Assembly (NCBI RefSeq): GCF_026262505.1
Contig: NC_067207.1
Span: forward strand, 4,286,252 to 4,350,251
Source: Trichomonas vaginalis G3
Taxonomy: Eukaryota > Parabasalia > Trichomonadida > Trichomonadidae
Direction of reading: 5' to 3'
DNA: 64,000 bases
Positions 21,703 through 32,998 of the stretch are shown in pieces. Each line of letters opens with the position of its first letter. Within the stretch, counting starts at the first letter, position 1. The position numbers and the translations under genes are program-made. The notes beneath the pieces were generated by a model. It searched no databases. It had not been told where the DNA came from and saw only the letters and a list, made by a program, of their open reading frames with translations.

Positions 21703-22498
21703 TTCTTATTTATTTTATATTATATTTTAGTTAATTTTTCTTATTTGAATTTTTTTTTATTTTAAAAGATTTAATAAATTAATTAAATGTTTTTATATGA
21801 CTAGATGTATTGTTCGATGCGCAGTTGAAGATAATAACTACTATGTATACAATAATTTGTATTGATATTGGATAATTATCTTGATTTTCATAGGAATCTT
21901 AGCAACCAAAGCGAGTGGCTCTGAATGTGTATGTAAATAAAGTAGTGTAATGAATGAAAAAGCAGATTTAATAATAATATCTCATTTTATTTAAGATGAA
22001 AGCACAAATGAATGCCATGCAAACATTTTACATGCAACAACATACTGTATACTTGAAGATATATGGCAAATTTTTAGTTATAATTTGGAAAATATCTTGA
22101 AAAATAAAAGTTAACCAAAAGTCATTTTCTAATTGCTATTTGTAGTACCAATCATATCCAATCTAACGGGCTCATGTTAAGAATACCAATAGAATATTTC
22201 ACAAATTTCCGAAAAATATTTAGAGTTTGGATATTTCGGTTTAATTTTCCTTTATTGAAGATCGATCATAAATATTTTATCATCGGAAAAATAAAATTCT
22301 GAGACCATTGAGAGTGTCATATTCAATTAAATTCAGAACATTTTAATCCCAAAAACTGGAACCCATTTTCTCATTGAAATATAGATTTGGTATCTAATTA
22401 TTAATTCAAATTCCAAATATAAGCGCACAAAATTTTCGCGACTTTGCCGCCAAAATTTTGACAGTTTGCCTCAATTAAATTGAGGGGAGATAGTTACA
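21703..22498. other. Intergenic, no gene seen
   Basis: About 800 bases of AT-rich spacer leading to the polyubiquitin promoter. The last 70 bases are less AT-rich and include GCGACTTTGCCGCC and AATTGAGGGGAGATAG just before the initiator, which could hold upstream promoter elements. Confidence 0.5.
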
Positions 22499-22503
22499 TC
22501 ACT
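22499..22503 (+). promoter_or_regulatory. Initiator (Inr) of polyubiquitin
   Basis: TCACT matches TCAYW. A at 22501 would be the start site, giving an 11-base leader before the ATG at 22512, the same spacing as in eS30. Confidence 0.75.
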
Positions 22504-22511
22504 TTCTCTTA

Positions 22512-23429
22512 ATGCAGATTTTCGTTAAGACACTCACAGGCAAGCACATCACACTCGAGGTCGAGCCAACAGACAGAATTGAAGATGTCAAGGCCAAGAT
22601 CCAGGACAAGGAAGGTATCCCACCAGACCAGCAGCGTTTGATCTTCGCCGGTAAGCAGCTCGAAGATGGCAACACACTTCAGGACTACTCCATCCAAAAG
22701 GACTCTACACTCCACCTCGTTCTTCGTCTTCGTGGTGGTATGCAGATTTTCGTCAAGACCCTTACAGGCAAGCACATCACACTCGAGGTCGAGCCAACAG
22801 ACCGTATCGAGGACGTCAAGGCCAAGATCCAGGACAAGGAAGGTATCCCACCAGATCAGCAGCGTTTGATCTTCGCCGGTAAGCAGCTCGAAGATGGCAA
22901 CACACTTCAGGACTACTCCATCCAAAAGGACTCTACACTCCACCTCGTTCTTCGTCTTCGTGGTGGTATGCAGATTTTCGTCAAGACCCTTACAGGCAAG
23001 CACATCACACTCGAGGTCGAGCCAACAGACAGAATTGAAGATGTCAAGGCCAAGATCCAGGACAAGGAAGGTATCCCACCAGACCAGCAGCGTTTGATCT
23101 TCGCCGGTAAGCAGCTCGAAGATGGCAACACACTTCAGGACTACTCCATCCAAAAGGACTCTACACTCCACCTCGTTCTTCGTCTTCGTGGTGGTATGCA
23201 GATTTTCGTCAAGACCCTTACAGGCAAGCACATCACACTCGAGGTCGAGCCAACAGACCGTATCGAGGACGTCAAGGCCAAGATCCAGGACAAGGAAGGT
23301 ATCCCACCAGATCAGCAGCGTTTGATCTTCGCCGGTAAGCAGCTCGAAGATGGCAACACACTTCAGGACTACTCCATCCAAAAGGACTCTACACTCCACC
23401 TCGTTCTCCGCCTTCGTGGTGGCTTCTAA
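22512..23429 (+). CDS. Polyubiquitin, four head-to-tail units plus terminal Phe
   Basis: A 305-residue precursor of four identical 76-residue ubiquitins ending in RLRGG, followed by a single Phe that blocks conjugation until cleaved. All seven lysines (6, 11, 27, 29, 33, 48, 63) and the Ile44 patch are kept. Differences from animal ubiquitin include His12, Thr19, Arg22, Asp25, Asn54, Gln57, Ser60 and Asp64. Processing by deubiquitinases would give free ubiquitin for proteasomal and signalling conjugation. At DNA level units 1 and 3 share one set of synonymous codons, and 2 and 4 another. The full-length open frame on the opposite strand is a codon-bias shadow. Confidence 0.98.
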   Translation: MQIFVKTLTGKHITLEVEPTDRIEDVKAKIQDKEGIPPDQQRLIFAGKQLEDGNTLQDYSIQKDSTLHLVLRLRGGMQIFVKTLTGKHITLEVEPTDRIEDVKAKIQDKEGIPPDQQRLIFAGKQLEDGNTLQDYSIQKDSTLHLVLRLRGGMQIFVKTLTGKHITLEVEPTDRIEDVKAKIQDKEGIPPDQQRLIFAGKQLEDGNTLQDYSIQKDSTLHLVLRLRGGMQIFVKTLTGKHITLEVEPTDRIEDVKAKIQDKEGIPPDQQRLIFAGKQLEDGNTLQDYSIQKDSTLHLVLRLRGGF

Positions 23430-24259
23430 ATTCTGCAACGAATTTACGAATAACTAAACTTTAGCTAATATTGCTATTTAATATCTTTTTCCAATAACTT
23501 TAATTATTAGACTATGAAATCTTTGTTATAAGGTGTTAGGCTGCGCTGGAGCAGATTCGAAAATTTTAGGGTTTTCTCCATCGATTTGTAAAGGTCTCCA
23601 CTTTTGGAAGGGCTATCCTTAAGAACATACTTATAAATATTCTTTCTTTTTTGTATCTTCATGTAGAAACATCAGAGCAATATGAGATACAAAATACCAA
23701 TTCATTTATATTCAGAATTAAAAACGATTTAAGCTAGAGGACAAGAATAGCGTGCCTTCAATCCATTCTGAAATCTATTTGTTTTACAATATTATAGACT
23801 GAAATAAATCATTCACAAACTTGCAGCATGATAGCTATGCATGTGTTGAACATAAAAATGTGGTAATGAATAAATATGAGCAATATATGGTTTCATTTTT
23901 TTTATCGAAGTAGAGGGGATCCTAAAATTTCCATGCTTATTATATCCTGAGTATATACACTAGCGCGATAAAACAAAAATATCGTATCCATAAAATTATT
24001 TTTCTGACGTTATAGCAAAAGTGGATAAAATATTAGTTTAATAAATACGCTAAACTATTGGAATTTAATATCAAATTAAATTTAAAAAGCGTAGAACGAT
24101 AGCGTTTGTTTTTCGATTCAAAAATTCTGAATTAACTTCGATAAACTCATAATTGTTAAATTATAATACAGATAAAACAAAGCTAAGATATGTTGTTTCA
24201 TAAAATTATAACTTCAGAATTATATAAAATCCTAGGAAATAGCAAAAAGCTCCTCTACA
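23430..24259. other. Intergenic with an M3-like motif
   Basis: About 830 bases. A GC-richer patch at about 23530-23625 (GGTGTTAGGCTGCGCTGGAG and following) is unlike the surrounding AT-rich DNA but matches no RNA gene I recognise. An M3-like promoter motif lies at 24093-24101. Otherwise nothing seen. Confidence 0.45.
24093..24101 (+). promoter_or_regulatory. M3-like core promoter motif
   Basis: AGAACGATA fits the reported T. vaginalis M3 motif (ANAACGATA), a Myb-type factor site in many promoters. It lies about 160 bases upstream of the pseudokinase-ankyrin ATG, somewhat far, and no TCAYW initiator is seen close to that ATG. Confidence 0.4.
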
Positions 24260-26770
24260 ATGCTCGATGGTTATTCAAATGTAAAACCTATATGCGAGCA
24301 TGCTAATACTAAGGTTTTTATTGCAACAAATAATCTTGATCAGCAATTAGAGATTATAACTCAGATATCTAACCTTAATTTAAGTGAAATAGATATCAAA
24401 TCATTCAAAGCAAACTTCAACATTTTAAGTAAACTCAGTCATCCAGCTATATCTATACCATATAAATTTAAAATATTACAAAACTCATTATCCACGATAT
24501 TCTTGTTTGCCAAAACGAATACGACTAAAACAATGGACGATTATTTAGTTAACGTAACGCAAAATGAATACAATCCAGAAATGTCTATATTATTTTCAGC
24601 AGGAGTTATATCTGCAATTACGTATCTTCATTCCAACAACATAGTATGCAATGACATTACATTTGACTCGATTTTAATCGATGAAAATTTATTTCCGATT
24701 TTTTCATCAATTGGAACATATTTTTTGCTTCCTTCACTGGGTCCACCATCAGATTTACACGATTCAGTTTTCGTTGCGCCAGAGTTACAAACGATTTACG
24801 CTCCCAATTTTATGACCGATATGTTTTCTTTATCAATGGTCATTTGCAGATTTTTTTCACAAGGCTATAAATTCAAACCAAGTCACAAATCAGGATCAAT
24901 TGGATTTAAGCTTCTAAACGGATTTCGACCAATTTTTGATGTAAGAGCTCCTTTATTTATTCAATCCATTATGGAATCATGCTGGACGCAAGAGCCGCAA
25001 AGGAGACCATCTGCAAATCAAGTGCAGCGATTATTTCTTTCAGGCTGTCAATTTTATTCTTCAATTCAAAATTCCGAAATTATTACTAATTATTTTGATG
25101 TTTTAAAGGAATTCTTAAATGTTTCAAGGATAGATACAATAATACCTGTTATTGATTGTCAACTCCTCGATAATTATGGAAAAAATAGAGCAATTCATTT
25201 TATTAAGCTACAAGATTATATCCTTTCAGTTACTAAGAAGAATTATGATGATACATTAAAAAGCATATCAGAATTCCTCAAATTACATCATAATAGAAAA
25301 CATATAATTAGTATAATTTGGATTGCTGCAAATGTCAGATATAAGAAGCTGAATCTATTAGCCAAACTTTTAAAAGACATTATGGAGCTAAACTCCAAGT
25401 TCGACAAGCTTCCTGAAGAAATTTTTGAAAAATCTTTTCTAGAAATTGCAAAATACAATCCATTACCAGCAATGAAGAGTAGAATAGCTTTTATTAGAGA
25501 ACTGTACTGGATTGATTTAATCCAGAAACAAAGAATTATTGAAGAAATCAAAAATTTATTTAATAACGAAGATTCACAGGTGAATTCATTATTACCCTTT
25601 TGCTGGTTCGCTGATATTGTTCATTCAGATGATATTGCATTATATAATCAAGTTATTAGCTTTATCGAATCTCATTTACACGATGATTTCTTTCCAAAAG
25701 TGTATTTGAACTTTTATAAGAACATAGAGTTCTACAGTAAGGATAATTGGTCATTCTACAACGATATCCTTAAGCTAGGAAATACAGATGATGAATTATT
25801 AAATGCAATTAAAAAAGATGACACTGTTAGCTTTGGAAAGTTTGCAAAATCATTTCAGAAACCATTGAAAGTACAAATTCCTATAAATGTATTTGAAAGA
25901 TGTCCTCTTATCAAAGATGATATTTTTATTCAACTTTATTCAATGGTTTACGGATCGATGAAGATTTATCATCAGTTCTCTATTAATAAATGCCAGGTTG
26001 GAGCAGATAAAGAATATCGAAAATCAGCTCAATATGCTGCTGCCATTGGTTGTGAGCCGATTTACTCATCAGTGATCTTAACTAAAGTTAAGATGGACGA
26101 ATCTGTCCATACTGCTGCCGAATTCCATCAGAATGACTTATTTGAATTTATTATTTACGGAAATAACGAGTTTATGAGGATAAACAAAGATGGGAGATTA
26201 ACTCTTACAGTTGCAGCAGGAGCAAATAATATATATGTCCTACTTAAATGCATTAATTTAGGTCAATCAGTAAATTCAACTGAAGTTTTCGGGAGAACAG
26301 CTTTACATGCTGCTGCATTCAATGGTGCTGTTGAATCTCTATCAATCCTTCTCTCTATGTCAGAAATCGATGTTAACAGAAAGGATAATTTCGGAGAAAC
26401 TCCTTTTTATTTAGCTTGTGAGAGAGGAAATTTCTTCTCTGTTAAGCAATTTTTGAGTGATAAGAGAGTTGATGTAAATGCTGCAAATGAAGATGGGAAA
26501 ACACCGTTAATGGCAGCTGCAGAGTCAGGAAACTTAGAATTGATCAAATTACTTTTGAAAACTAAAGCGATAGATCAAAATCTTCAAATGGAAAATGGAC
26601 AAACTGCATTCCATTGTGCCGCTTCCTATGATTTGAAGGCTTTTGAATTTATGGTAAGAAATGGAAATTATGATAACTCAATTGTTGATAGAAAGGGAAG
26701 GACTGCCATAGATATTGCTATCAAGAATGGATTTGATAGCTCGGTTATTGAATCCTATTGTCGTATATAA
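24260..26770 (+). CDS. Protein kinase-like (pseudokinase) domain with C-terminal ankyrin repeats
   Basis: An 836-residue protein. Residues about 10-255 have the kinase fold pattern: LSHPAIS near 58 (alpha-C/beta-4 region), ITYLHSNNIVCND near 120-133, APELQ near 173 (APE motif), DMFSLSMVICRF (DxWSxG position) and CWTQEPQRRPS near 242 (subdomain XI). The catalytic HRD is replaced by CND, the DFG position reads SSIG, and no VAIK lysine is evident, so catalysis is unlikely. Residues 270-610 are helical and unrecognised. About 640-835 are five to six ankyrin repeats (GRTALHAAAFNGAVE, GKTPLMAAAESGN). It is probably a scaffold or signalling adaptor in the TKL-like style common in Trichomonas. Confidence 0.85.
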   Translation: MLDGYSNVKPICEHANTKVFIATNNLDQQLEIITQISNLNLSEIDIKSFKANFNILSKLSHPAISIPYKFKILQNSLSTIFLFAKTNTTKTMDDYLVNVTQNEYNPEMSILFSAGVISAITYLHSNNIVCNDITFDSILIDENLFPIFSSIGTYFLLPSLGPPSDLHDSVFVAPELQTIYAPNFMTDMFSLSMVICRFFSQGYKFKPSHKSGSIGFKLLNGFRPIFDVRAPLFIQSIMESCWTQEPQRRPSANQVQRLFLSGCQFYSSIQNSEIITNYFDVLKEFLNVSRIDTIIPVIDCQLLDNYGKNRAIHFIKLQDYILSVTKKNYDDTLKSISEFLKLHHNRKHIISIIWIAANVRYKKLNLLAKLLKDIMELNSKFDKLPEEIFEKSFLEIAKYNPLPAMKSRIAFIRELYWIDLIQKQRIIEEIKNLFNNEDSQVNSLLPFCWFADIVHSDDIALYNQVISFIESHLHDDFFPKVYLNFYKNIEFYSKDNWSFYNDILKLGNTDDELLNAIKKDDTVSFGKFAKSFQKPLKVQIPINVFERCPLIKDDIFIQLYSMVYGSMKIYHQFSINKCQVGADKEYRKSAQYAAAIGCEPIYSSVILTKVKMDESVHTAAEFHQNDLFEFIIYGNNEFMRINKDGRLTLTVAAGANNIYVLLKCINLGQSVNSTEVFGRTALHAAAFNGAVESLSILLSMSEIDVNRKDNFGETPFYLACERGNFFSVKQFLSDKRVDVNAANEDGKTPLMAAAESGNLELIKLLLKTKAIDQNLQMENGQTAFHCAASYDLKAFEFMVRNGNYDNSIVDRKGRTAIDIAIKNGFDSSVIESYCRI

Positions 26771-26934
26771 ATTATATTTTGTTTGTATGTATGTAATAAA
26801 TATAATTATGTGTGCGTATTTATTTTCCAACTCGTTTTTATAATGAAGTAGTTTTATAAGTTTCAAATAACTAACATAGAATCCATTAAATTCAATTTTT
26901 AGAATCAATTGAATGTTTCCTTCATTATTGTATA

Positions 26935-27287
26935 TCATATTTTAAACTTATTTTTCAATTGGACAGAAATAAGGTAGTTACTTAGGTTTATTTGAAATTA
27001 GTAAAAGTTTAATGTTGATGATCAAAATCATTCCAAAATTGAAATTATGATAAAATTCTCAATTGTAATTTTGTCCTTCTGTCTATAAAATTATTGGACA
27101 ATATCAAAAAGCTTAAAATAAATAATAAATACAGAAATGCTTACATTTTTGTTGTAAAAAGCTTTTTTTGAACTTCCGATATACATTTTCTACTCATACA
27201 AAGCATTTCAGTGTTATTTCTGCCGACTTTAAAAATTCCTCCATCAACATTTTTTTCTCAAAAATTTTTCTATAAAAATTTTTGAAA
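26935..27287 (+). repeat. Gene-less third copy of the eS30 upstream region
   Basis: Matches the reverse complement of 10585-10940 over about 353 bases with scattered substitutions and small indels. Similarity ends at TTTTTGAAAT, about 50 bases before the eS30 start in the other copies, so the initiator and coding sequence are absent. It is oriented toward the ankyrin gene at 27460 and ends about 170 bases upstream of it. Confidence 0.85.
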
Positions 27288-27288
27288 T

Positions 27289-27350
27289 AGTATTGACGGC
27301 AAAAAAAAATTTAAAATAAACATTTAAATTTTTATCTGCAGTCAATACTA
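27289..27350. repeat. AT-rich foldback with AGTATTGAC ends
   Basis: AGTATTGAC at the left and its exact reverse complement GTCAATACT at the right enclose further self-complementary AAATTTAAA-type sequence. It begins exactly where the eS30-like upstream repeat stops, suggesting an insertion or a break point. Confidence 0.6.
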
Positions 27351-27371
27351 TGCTAAAATGATATTCAGCTT

Positions 27372-27436
27372 TTTTGCGGTTTGAAATTTTGGGGAGGCTC
27401 CCTTCGGTCGCCTCCCCAAAATTTCAAACCGCAAAA
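27372..27436. repeat. Perfect GC-rich hairpin before an ankyrin gene
   Basis: Two 27-base arms (TTTTGCGGTTTGAAATTTTG plus GGGAGGC, and its exact reverse complement) flank an 11-base loop TCCCTTCGGTC. It ends 23 bases upstream of the ATG at 27460. Its GC-rich tip contrasts strongly with the AT-rich surroundings. It may be a small foldback element, a transcription or RNA structure signal, or a recombination by-product. Confidence 0.75.
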
Positions 27437-27459
27437 GTGAATAACATTTTACAAAAATC

Positions 27460-28419
27460 ATGTCAAGTTCAAAACAATCAAAAAATGAAACTTGGTGCGA
27501 CTTTAATGATAATAAGCTAAATGAAGTATTTGAATATCCTAATCAAGCATCAAAAATTATTTGGAGTGTCAATTCCAATAATATTTTACAAGTATCATCA
27601 CAATTGATAGGGTTTATTAAGTCTAACAAAATACCTATCCAAATGTCACTTCACTTGATTGATGTTATCTCACAAATTCGTGTTAAAGATATTAAATTAT
27701 TTTCGGAACTTTACGAAAAGATATTAAACGAATTCTCATGCCTAACTAAGCCGAAAAATGAAAAATTGGTTACGCTTCTACATTATAAAGGTTTCAAATT
27801 TGAAAATTTCGAACCTGAAATGAAAGAAGAAATAATTCTGAATTTGTATTCAACAGAATCTCCTTTATACTATATTGCATGGGATAAAGTTGATGATCTT
27901 AAGAATAAATTCCCAAATCTTGATATTAATGAGGAGATTAATTATATCACTCCACTTGATTGTGCAATTAAATATGGATCAGAATTGTGTTTCAATTATT
28001 TGAAAAATTTAGGAGCTGAATACACTGATTACTCCGAAGAATGTGCTATTCAAGGCGGAAATAAAAACATTTTTATGCAAATGATAGAAGAAGGTAAACC
28101 ATTTGATGACATGATTAATGCAGCATTGGATTATCGACAATATGAAATTGCTGAGTACCTTAAATCAAATTTAGGACAATTTCCTAATTCAATAGCTGAA
28201 TGTATGTATTTCGGAAATTATGATGTTGCATCTTATTTACTTTCTAATGGAAAAGATATCAACAATATTTATATTCACTTTCTTTTCATATTTATCATTG
28301 TTTTATTACATTATCTTTCTTTTCATATTTATCATTGTTTTATTACATTATCTTTCTTTTCATATTTATCATTGTTTTATGACATTATCTTTCTTTTCAT
28401 ATTTATTATTGTTTTATGA
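27460..28419 (+). CDS. DUF3447/ankyrin-type protein, 3' part overrun by minisatellite
   Basis: A 319-residue frame. Residues 1-265 are normal gene sequence of the trichomonad ankyrin family: a helical N-terminal region (FSELYEKILNEFSCLTKPKN) and then degenerate ankyrin-type repeats (ITPLDCAIKYGSELCFNYLKNLGAEY). From about 28280 the frame enters the 37-base minisatellite and encodes repetitive hydrophobic sequence (IFIIVLLHYLSFHIYHCF) until a stop at 28419. The natural 3' end of the gene is probably the last ankyrin fragment at 32995-33101. The gene is therefore likely disrupted, or makes a protein with an artificial hydrophobic tail. No initiator was seen near the ATG. Confidence 0.7.
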   Translation: MSSSKQSKNETWCDFNDNKLNEVFEYPNQASKIIWSVNSNNILQVSSQLIGFIKSNKIPIQMSLHLIDVISQIRVKDIKLFSELYEKILNEFSCLTKPKNEKLVTLLHYKGFKFENFEPEMKEEIILNLYSTESPLYYIAWDKVDDLKNKFPNLDINEEINYITPLDCAIKYGSELCFNYLKNLGAEYTDYSEECAIQGGNKNIFMQMIEEGKPFDDMINAALDYRQYEIAEYLKSNLGQFPNSIAECMYFGNYDVASYLLSNGKDINNIYIHFLFIFIIVLLHYLSFHIYHCFITLSFFSYLSLFYDIIFLFIFIIVL

Positions 28420-31400
28420 CATTATCTTTCTTTTCATATTTATCATTGTTTTATGACATTATCTTTCTTTTCATATTTATTATTGTTTTATTACATTATC
28501 TTTCTTTTCATATTTATCATTGTTTTATTACATTATCTTTCTTTTCATATTTATCATTGTTTTATGATATTATCTTTCTTTTCATTTTTATCATTGTTTT
28601 ATCAAATTCTTTCGATGTTAATGAATGCCCCCTTAGCATTGCAATTAAAGCGAATTCAACAGAAATTGTCAAATTCTTAGTTGAGCAAGGTGCAGATGTG
28701 AACATGACACTTATTCTCTTTCTTTTCATATTTATCATTGTTTTATAACATTATCTTTCTTTTCATATTTATCATTGTTTTATGACATTATCTTTCTTTT
28801 CATATTTATCATTGTTTTATTACATTATCTTTCTTTTCATTTTTATCATTGTTTTATCAAATTCTTTCGATGTTAATGAATGCCCCCTTAGCATTGCAAT
28901 TAAAGCGAATTCAACAGAAATTGTCAAATTCTTAGTTGAGCAAGGTGCAGATGTGAACATGAAACTTATTCTCTTTCTTTTCATATTTATCATTGTTTTA
29001 TAACATTATCTTTCTTTCATATTTATCATTGTTTTATTACATTATCTTTCTTTTCATTTTTATCATTGTTTTATCAAATTCTTTCGATGTTAATGAATGC
29101 CCCCTTAGCATTGCAATTAAAGCGAATTCAACAGAAATTGTCAAATTCTTAGTTGAGCAAGGTGCAGATGTGAACATGAAACTTATTCTCTTTCTTTTCA
29201 TATTTATCATTGTTTTTAACATTATCTTTCTTTTCATTTTTATCATTGTTTTATCAAATTCTTTCGATGTTAATGAATGCCCCCTTAGCATTGCAATTAA
29301 AGCGAATTCAACAGAAATTGTCAAATTCTTAGTTGAGCAAGGTGCAGATGTGAACATGACACTTATTCTCTTTCTTTTCATATTTATCATTGTTTTATAA
29401 CATTATCTTTCTTTTCATATTTATCATTGTTTTATTACATTATCTTTCTTTTCATATTTATCATTGTTTTATGACATTATCTTTCTTTTCATATTTATTA
29501 TTGTTTTATGACATTATCTTTCTTTTCATATTTATCATTGTTTTATGACATTATCTTTCTTTTCATATTTATCATTGTTTTATGACATTATCTTTCTTTT
29601 CATATTTATCATTGTTTTATGACATTATCTTTCTTTTCATATTTATCATTGTTTTATTACATTATCTTTCTTTTCATATTTATCATTGTTTTATGACATT
29701 ATCTTTCTTTTCATATTTATTATTGTTTTATTACATTATCTTTCTTTTCATATTTATCATTGTTTTATCACATTATCTTTCTTTTCATATTTATCATTGT
29801 TTTATAACATTATCTTTCTTTTCATTTTTATCATTGTTTTATCAAATTCTTTCGATGTTAATGAATGCCCCCTTAGCATTGCAATTAAAGCGAATTCAAC
29901 AGAAATTGTCAAATTCTTAGTTGAGCAAGGTGCAGATGTGAACATGAAACTTATTCTCTTTCTTTTCATATTTATCATTGTTTTATAACATTATCTTTCT
30001 TTTCATATTTATCATTGTTTTATTACATTATCTTTCTTTTCATATTTATCATTGTTTTATTACATTATCTTTCTTTTCATATTTATCATTGTTTTATTAC
30101 ATTATCTTTCTTTTCATATTTATTATTGTTTTATGACATTATCTTTCTTTTCATATTTATCATTGTTTTATTACATTATCTTTCTTTTCATATTTATCAT
30201 TGTTTTATGACATTATCTTTCTTTTCATATTTATTATTGTTTTATAACATTATCTTTCTTTTCATATTTATCATTGTTTTATGACATTTTCTTTCTTTTC
30301 ATATTTATCATTGTTTTATGACATTATCTTTCTTTTCATATTTATTATTGTTTTATGACATTATCTTTCTTTTCATATTTATCATTGTTTTATGACATTA
30401 TCTTTCTTTTCATATTTATTATTGTTTTATTACATTATCTTTCTTTTCATATTTATTATTGTTTTATTACATTATCTTTCTTTTCATATTTATTATTGTT
30501 TTATAACATTATCTTTCTTTTCATATTTATTATTGTTTTATGACATTATCTTTCTTTTCATATTTATCATTGTTTTATTACATTATCTTTCTTTTCATAT
30601 TTATCATTGTTTTATGACATTATCTTTCTTTTCATATTTATCATTGTTTTATTACATTATCTTTCTTTTCATATTTATCATTGTTTTATGACATTATCTT
30701 TCTTTTCATATTTATCATTGTTTTATGACATTATCTTTCTTTTCATATTTATCATTGTTTTATTACATTATCTTTTCTTTCATATTATTATTGTTTTATT
30801 ACATTATCTTTCTTTTCATATTTATCATTGTTTTATTACATTATCTTTCTTTTCATATTTATCATTGTTTTATGATATTATCTTTCTTTTCATATTTATC
30901 ATTGTTTTATCAAATTCTTTCGATGTTAATGAATGCCCCCTTAGCATTGCAATTAAAGCGAATTCAACAGAAATTGTCAAATTCTTAGTTGAGCAAGGTG
31001 CAGATGTGAACATGACACTTATTCTCTTTCTTTTCATATTTATCATTGTTTTATAACATTATCTTTCTTTTCATATTTATCATTGTTTTATTACATTATC
31101 TTTCTTTTCATATTTATCATTGTTTTATTACATTATCTTTCTTTTCATTTTTATCATTGTTTTATCAAATTCTTTCGATGTTAATGAATGCCCCCTTAGC
31201 ATTGCAATTAAAGCGAATTCAACAGAAATTGTCAAATTCTTAGTTGAGCAAGGTGCAGATGTGAACATGAAACTTATTCTCTTTCTTTTCATATTTATCA
31301 TTGTTTTATAACATTATCTTTCTTTTCATATTTATCATTGTTTTATTACATTATCTTTCTTTTCATTTTTATCATTGTTTTATCAAATTCTTTCGATGTT

Positions 31401-32998
31401 AATGAATGCCCCCTTAGCATTGCAATTAAAGCGAATTCAACAGAAATTGTCAAATTCTTAGTTGAGCAAGGTGCAGATGTGAACATGAAACTTATTCTCT
31501 TTCTTTTCATATTTATCATTGTTTTATAACATTATCTTTCTTTTCATTTTTATCATTGTTTTATCAAATTCTTTCGATGTTAATGAATGCCCCCTTAGCA
31601 TTGCAATTAAAGCGAATTCAACAGAAATTGTCAAATTCTTAGTTGAGCAAGGTGCAGATGTGAACATGACACTTATTCTCTTTCTTTTCATATTTATCAT
31701 TGTTTTATAACATTATCTTTCTTTTCATATTTATCATTGTTTTATTACATTATCTTTCTTTTCATATTTATCATTGTTTTATGACATTATCTTTCTTTTC
31801 ATATTTATTATTGTTTTATGACATTATCTTTCTTTTCATATTTATCATTGTTTTATGACATTATCTTTCTTTTCATATTTATCATTGTTTTATGACATTA
31901 TCTTTCTTTTCATATTTATCATTGTTTTATGACATTATCTTTCTTTTCATATTTATCATTGTTTTATTACATTATCTTTCTTTTCATATTTATCATTGTT
32001 TTATGACATTATCTTTCTTTTCATATTTATTATTGTTTTATTACATTATCTTTCTTTTCATATTTATCATTGTTTTATCACATTATCTTTCTTTTCATAT
32101 TTATCATTGTTTTATAACATTATCTTTCTTTTCATTTTTATCATTGTTTTATCAAATTCTTTCGATGTTAATGAATGCCCCCTTAGCATTGCAATTAAAG
32201 CGAATTCAACAGAAATTGTCAAATTCTTAGTTGAGCAAGGTGCAGATGTGAACATGAAACTTATTCTCTTTCTTTTCATATTTATCATTGTTTATAACAT
32301 TATCTTTCTTTTCATATTTATCATTGTTTTATTACATTATCTTTCTTTTCATATTTATCATTGTTTTATTACATTATCTTTCTTTTCATATTTATCATTG
32401 TTTTATTACATTATCTTTCTTTTCATATTTATCATTGTTTTATGACATTATCTTTCTTTTCATATTTATCATTGTTTTATTACATTATCTTTCTTTTCAT
32501 TTTTATCATTGTTTTATCAAATTCTTTCGATGTTAATGAATGCCCCCTTAGCATTGCAATTAAAGCGAATTCAACAGAAATTGTCAAATTCTTAGTTGAG
32601 CAAGGTGCAGATGTGAACATGAAACTTATTCTCTTTCTTTTCATTTTTATCATTGTTTTATGACATTATCTTTCTTTTCATATTTATCATTGTTTTATAA
32701 CATTATCTTTCTTTTCATATTTATTATTGTTTTATTACATTATCTTTCTTTTCATATTTATTATTGTTTTATTACATTATCTTTCTTTTCATATTTATTA
32801 TTGTTTTATTACATTATCTTTCTTTTCATATTTATCATTGTTTTATGACATTATCTTTCTTTTCATATTTATTATTGTTTTATGACATTATCTTTCTTTT
32901 CATATTTATCATTGTTTTATGACATTATCTTTCTTTTCATATTTATCATTGTTTTATGACATTTTCTTTCTTTTCATTTTTATCATTGTTTTATCAAA
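28275..32998 (+). repeat. 37-bp minisatellite array with embedded ankyrin fragments
   Basis: About 4.7 kb of tandem units of 37 bases (core ATTATCTTTCTTTTCATATT then TATCATTGTTTTAT). Unit variants differ mainly at the junction (ATTAC, ATGAC, ATAAC, ATCAC) and at CATTG/TATTG. Interspersed are copies of an about 107-base ankyrin-coding fragment beginning CAAATTCTTTCGATG at 28603, 28857, 29075, 29255, 29843, 30911, 31166, 31384, 31565, 32153, 32518 and 32995. The array lies inside an ankyrin gene. Many short frames across it are consequences of the repeat. Confidence 0.95.

Noticed and set aside
22509-23438. Full-length 309-codon open frame antisense to polyubiquitin
   Set aside because: It is repeated with the ubiquitin unit, has no homology of its own and arises from the codon bias of the repeated gene.
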